A DNA stretch of 24,556 nucleotides, from contig JBKGXV010000049.1 in assembly GCA_046546375.1 (NCBI GenBank), positions 1 to 24,556 on the forward strand, in the 5' to 3' direction. Numbering within the stretch: position 1 is the stretch's first letter; the number at the start of each line of letters is the position of its first letter. Below the pieces are notes generated by a model. That model searched no databases. It was not told the DNA's origin and was given only the letters and a program-made list of their open reading frames with translations. Positions 23,707 through 24,556 of this stretch are shown here, piece after piece. This DNA is from JAEZKC01 sp046546375. Its GTDB lineage: Bacteria > Fibrobacterota > Chitinivibrionia > Chitinivibrionales > Chitinispirillaceae. The position numbers and the translations under genes are program-made.

Positions 23707-23747
23707 CGGAGGTACTTTTTAACCTCCGGGGAAGCCGCCTCTTCCCC
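23707..23747. other. Two adjoining hairpins between the AI-2E and FecR genes
   Basis: CGGAGGT/ACCTCCG (23707-23713, 23722-23728) and GGGGAAG/CTTCCCC (23728-23734, 23741-23747) form two 7-bp stems that share base 23728, so they abut. The first has a T-rich loop. No T run follows on either strand, so a classical terminator is doubtful. They lie ~110 nt after the AI-2E stop and ~20 nt before the FecR gene's promoter, and may end the upstream transcript. The rest of the 23599-23887 gap holds only that promoter. Confidence 0.45.
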
Positions 23748-23767
23748 GAATGGATAAAAAAAACTAC

Positions 23768-23796
23768 TGGCACATACCATTCCACTTGGATATAAT
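23768..23796 (+). promoter_or_regulatory. Candidate promoter of the FecR-domain gene
   Basis: A perfect -10 TATAAT (23791-23796) has TGGCAC exactly 17 bp upstream (23768-23773) as a poor -35. The predicted start would give an ~85-nt leader before the ATG at 23888. The weak -35 suggests an activator or a sigma factor with other preferences. Confidence 0.4.
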
Positions 23797-23887
23797 CAGT
23801 TTCTATTGCTATATTTAAACAGTTACTTTGCAAATCATGACAAACTATTCTTCACTCTTCAGACAATCCCATCCAAGGAGGCTTCGG

Positions 23888-24556
23888 ATGAACAGAAAGA
23901 CTCTGCTCTGCCTAATGGCCGCGGTGGTCTTTTCCCAGGTGGCGCATTCCCAAACTTTCAAAATGAATGTCGGGGAACACGAAGTTAATCTATGGCGTTT
24001 TTCCTCGGGTCAGAAAGAACTGATCAAGGACTCTACCGTGATCTCGAAGGGCGATACCCTGTTCACCTCCAAAGGACAGGAAGTGTCGATCCGGCTTGAA
24101 AACAATTCCAGACTTCTGGTGAAAGGAGCCAGTGCACTCACTTTTGCCGGTGAGAAATCCAATCTGGATATCATTATGAACAAAGGACAGATCTTCCTTG
24201 ACCGCAATGAACCTCACGAACTCAAAAAAGTGGGTATCACGGTCAGAGACTACAGCATCGTTCCTCTTGGAACCGGTGTCGCCATTAAAACCACCCGCCA
24301 GGGAATTCCCACCACGGCGGTGCTGAAAGGCCAGATCCAGATGATGTCCCCTCTGGGAGAATCGATCACCATCGGACCCAAAAAGTTTGCCACAGTGAAC
24401 CCTTCAGGCAAACTCACATCCGGAGATCTCAACGAAAAAGGCCTCCAGCAGCTTGAGCAATGGACCGGACTGAATGCTGAAAGCAAAGTTGCCGCTTCAG
24501 AGGAAAAAGCTTCTTCAGAGGAAAAAGCTTCTTCAGAGGAAAAAGCTTCTTCAGAG
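23888..24556 (+). CDS. Secreted FecR-domain protein with an Ala/Ser/Glu/Lys repeat (right-truncated)
   Basis: The frame from ATG 23888 is open for 223 codons to the window edge; AAGGAGG (23875-23881) lies 6 nt upstream. The signal peptide is MNRKTLLCLMAAVVFSQVAHS. A FecR-like beta domain follows (about 40-175): DSTVISKGDTLFTSKGQEVS, IRLENNSRLLVKGASALTF, MNKGQIFLDR, then VRDYSIVPLGTGVAIKT and TTAVLKGQIQM. This is the usual order in which a strand-rich core is followed by a V-x-V-x-x-G-x-V/I pattern. No sigma factor or TonB receptor is adjacent, so this is probably one of the free-standing periplasmic or surface FecR-domain proteins rather than an anti-sigma regulator. After LEQWTGLNAESKVA the protein enters a hexapeptide repeat (ASSEEK) that continues beyond the window, so the C-terminus is unknown. 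Confidence 0.85.
   Translation, partial: MNRKTLLCLMAAVVFSQVAHSQTFKMNVGEHEVNLWRFSSGQKELIKDSTVISKGDTLFTSKGQEVSIRLENNSRLLVKGASALTFAGEKSNLDIIMNKGQIFLDRNEPHELKKVGITVRDYSIVPLGTGVAIKTTRQGIPTTAVLKGQIQMMSPLGESITIGPKKFATVNPSGKLTSGDLNEKGLQQLEQWTGLNAESKVAASEEKASSEEKASSEEKASSE
24491..24556 (+). repeat. 18-bp in-frame tandem repeat encoding ASSEEK
   Basis: A unit GCTTCTTCAGAGGAAAAA occurs at 24509-24526, at 24527-24544 and partly at 24545-24556. A slightly diverged first copy (GCCGCT start) lies at 24491-24508. The copies are identical apart from the first, which points to recent expansion. The total number of units is not visible because the window ends inside the array. Confidence 0.95.

Noticed and set aside
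23768..23790. TGGCAC as a possible sigma-54 -24 element
   Set aside because: The -12 element (GC 10 bp after GG) is missing, whereas a perfect TATAAT sits 17 bp downstream, favouring a sigma-70-type promoter.

Overview
The window looks like chromosome from a Gram-negative (diderm) bacterium. Several proteins have signal peptides and beta-barrel character, there is a TolC/HlyD-type envelope pair, and two surface proteins carry modules resembling type IX secretion (T9SS) sorting tails. Lamin-tail and CotH surface proteins, a possible carbohydrate-binding remnant and the T9SS-like tails would suit the Fibrobacterota (Chitinispirillia/Chitinivibrionia type) or a relative in the FCB group. That placement is inference. 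No rRNA, tRNA, CRISPR array, integrase or intact insertion sequence was seen.

Layout. At 1-1521 there are two tandem paralogous outer-membrane beta-barrel-like proteins, the first truncated by the window edge. At 1540-3212, on the minus strand, lie a YugP-type membrane zinc peptidase and a GGDEF diguanylate cyclase. A palindrome-rich divergent gap separates these from a plus-strand HtrA/DegP protease (3516-5051), which ends in a strong terminator facing a minus-strand PTS enzyme I (5095-6786). At 6981-16085 six tightly packed minus-strand genes form one apparent operon, transcribed CotH kinase, DUF4956 membrane protein, HlyD-like adaptor fused to a propeller-like domain, TolC-like outer-membrane protein, VTC polyphosphate polymerase, lamin-tail surface protein. 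This is the most interesting part of the window. It combines the recurring CotH/VTC/DUF4956 set with a tripartite-exporter-like adaptor and outer-membrane component, but has no recognisable ABC, RND or MFS pump. DUF4956 is the only multi-pass inner-membrane protein available to fill that place.

Divergent from the operon is a small secreted DUF5666-like protein (16361-16756). After it comes a debris zone (about 16775-17339) with a G10 run, a REP-like hairpin, a decayed carbohydrate-binding-domain fragment and a truncated acyltransferase-like fragment. Then follow an intact MIF/phenylpyruvate-tautomerase homologue, a small secreted hypothetical protein, a P-type ATPase with altered ion-site residues, a class I methyltransferase, an AI-2E family transporter, and a FecR-domain secreted protein that runs off the right edge in an 18-bp tandem repeat.

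How the genes may work together. The six-gene cluster plausibly makes or moves a phosphorylated or polyphosphate-containing product across both membranes and modifies surface proteins. A direct repeat with the spacing of a Pho box (two 7-mers, 11-bp period) lies just upstream of the first gene and suggests phosphate-responsive control. Both the function and the regulation are hypotheses.
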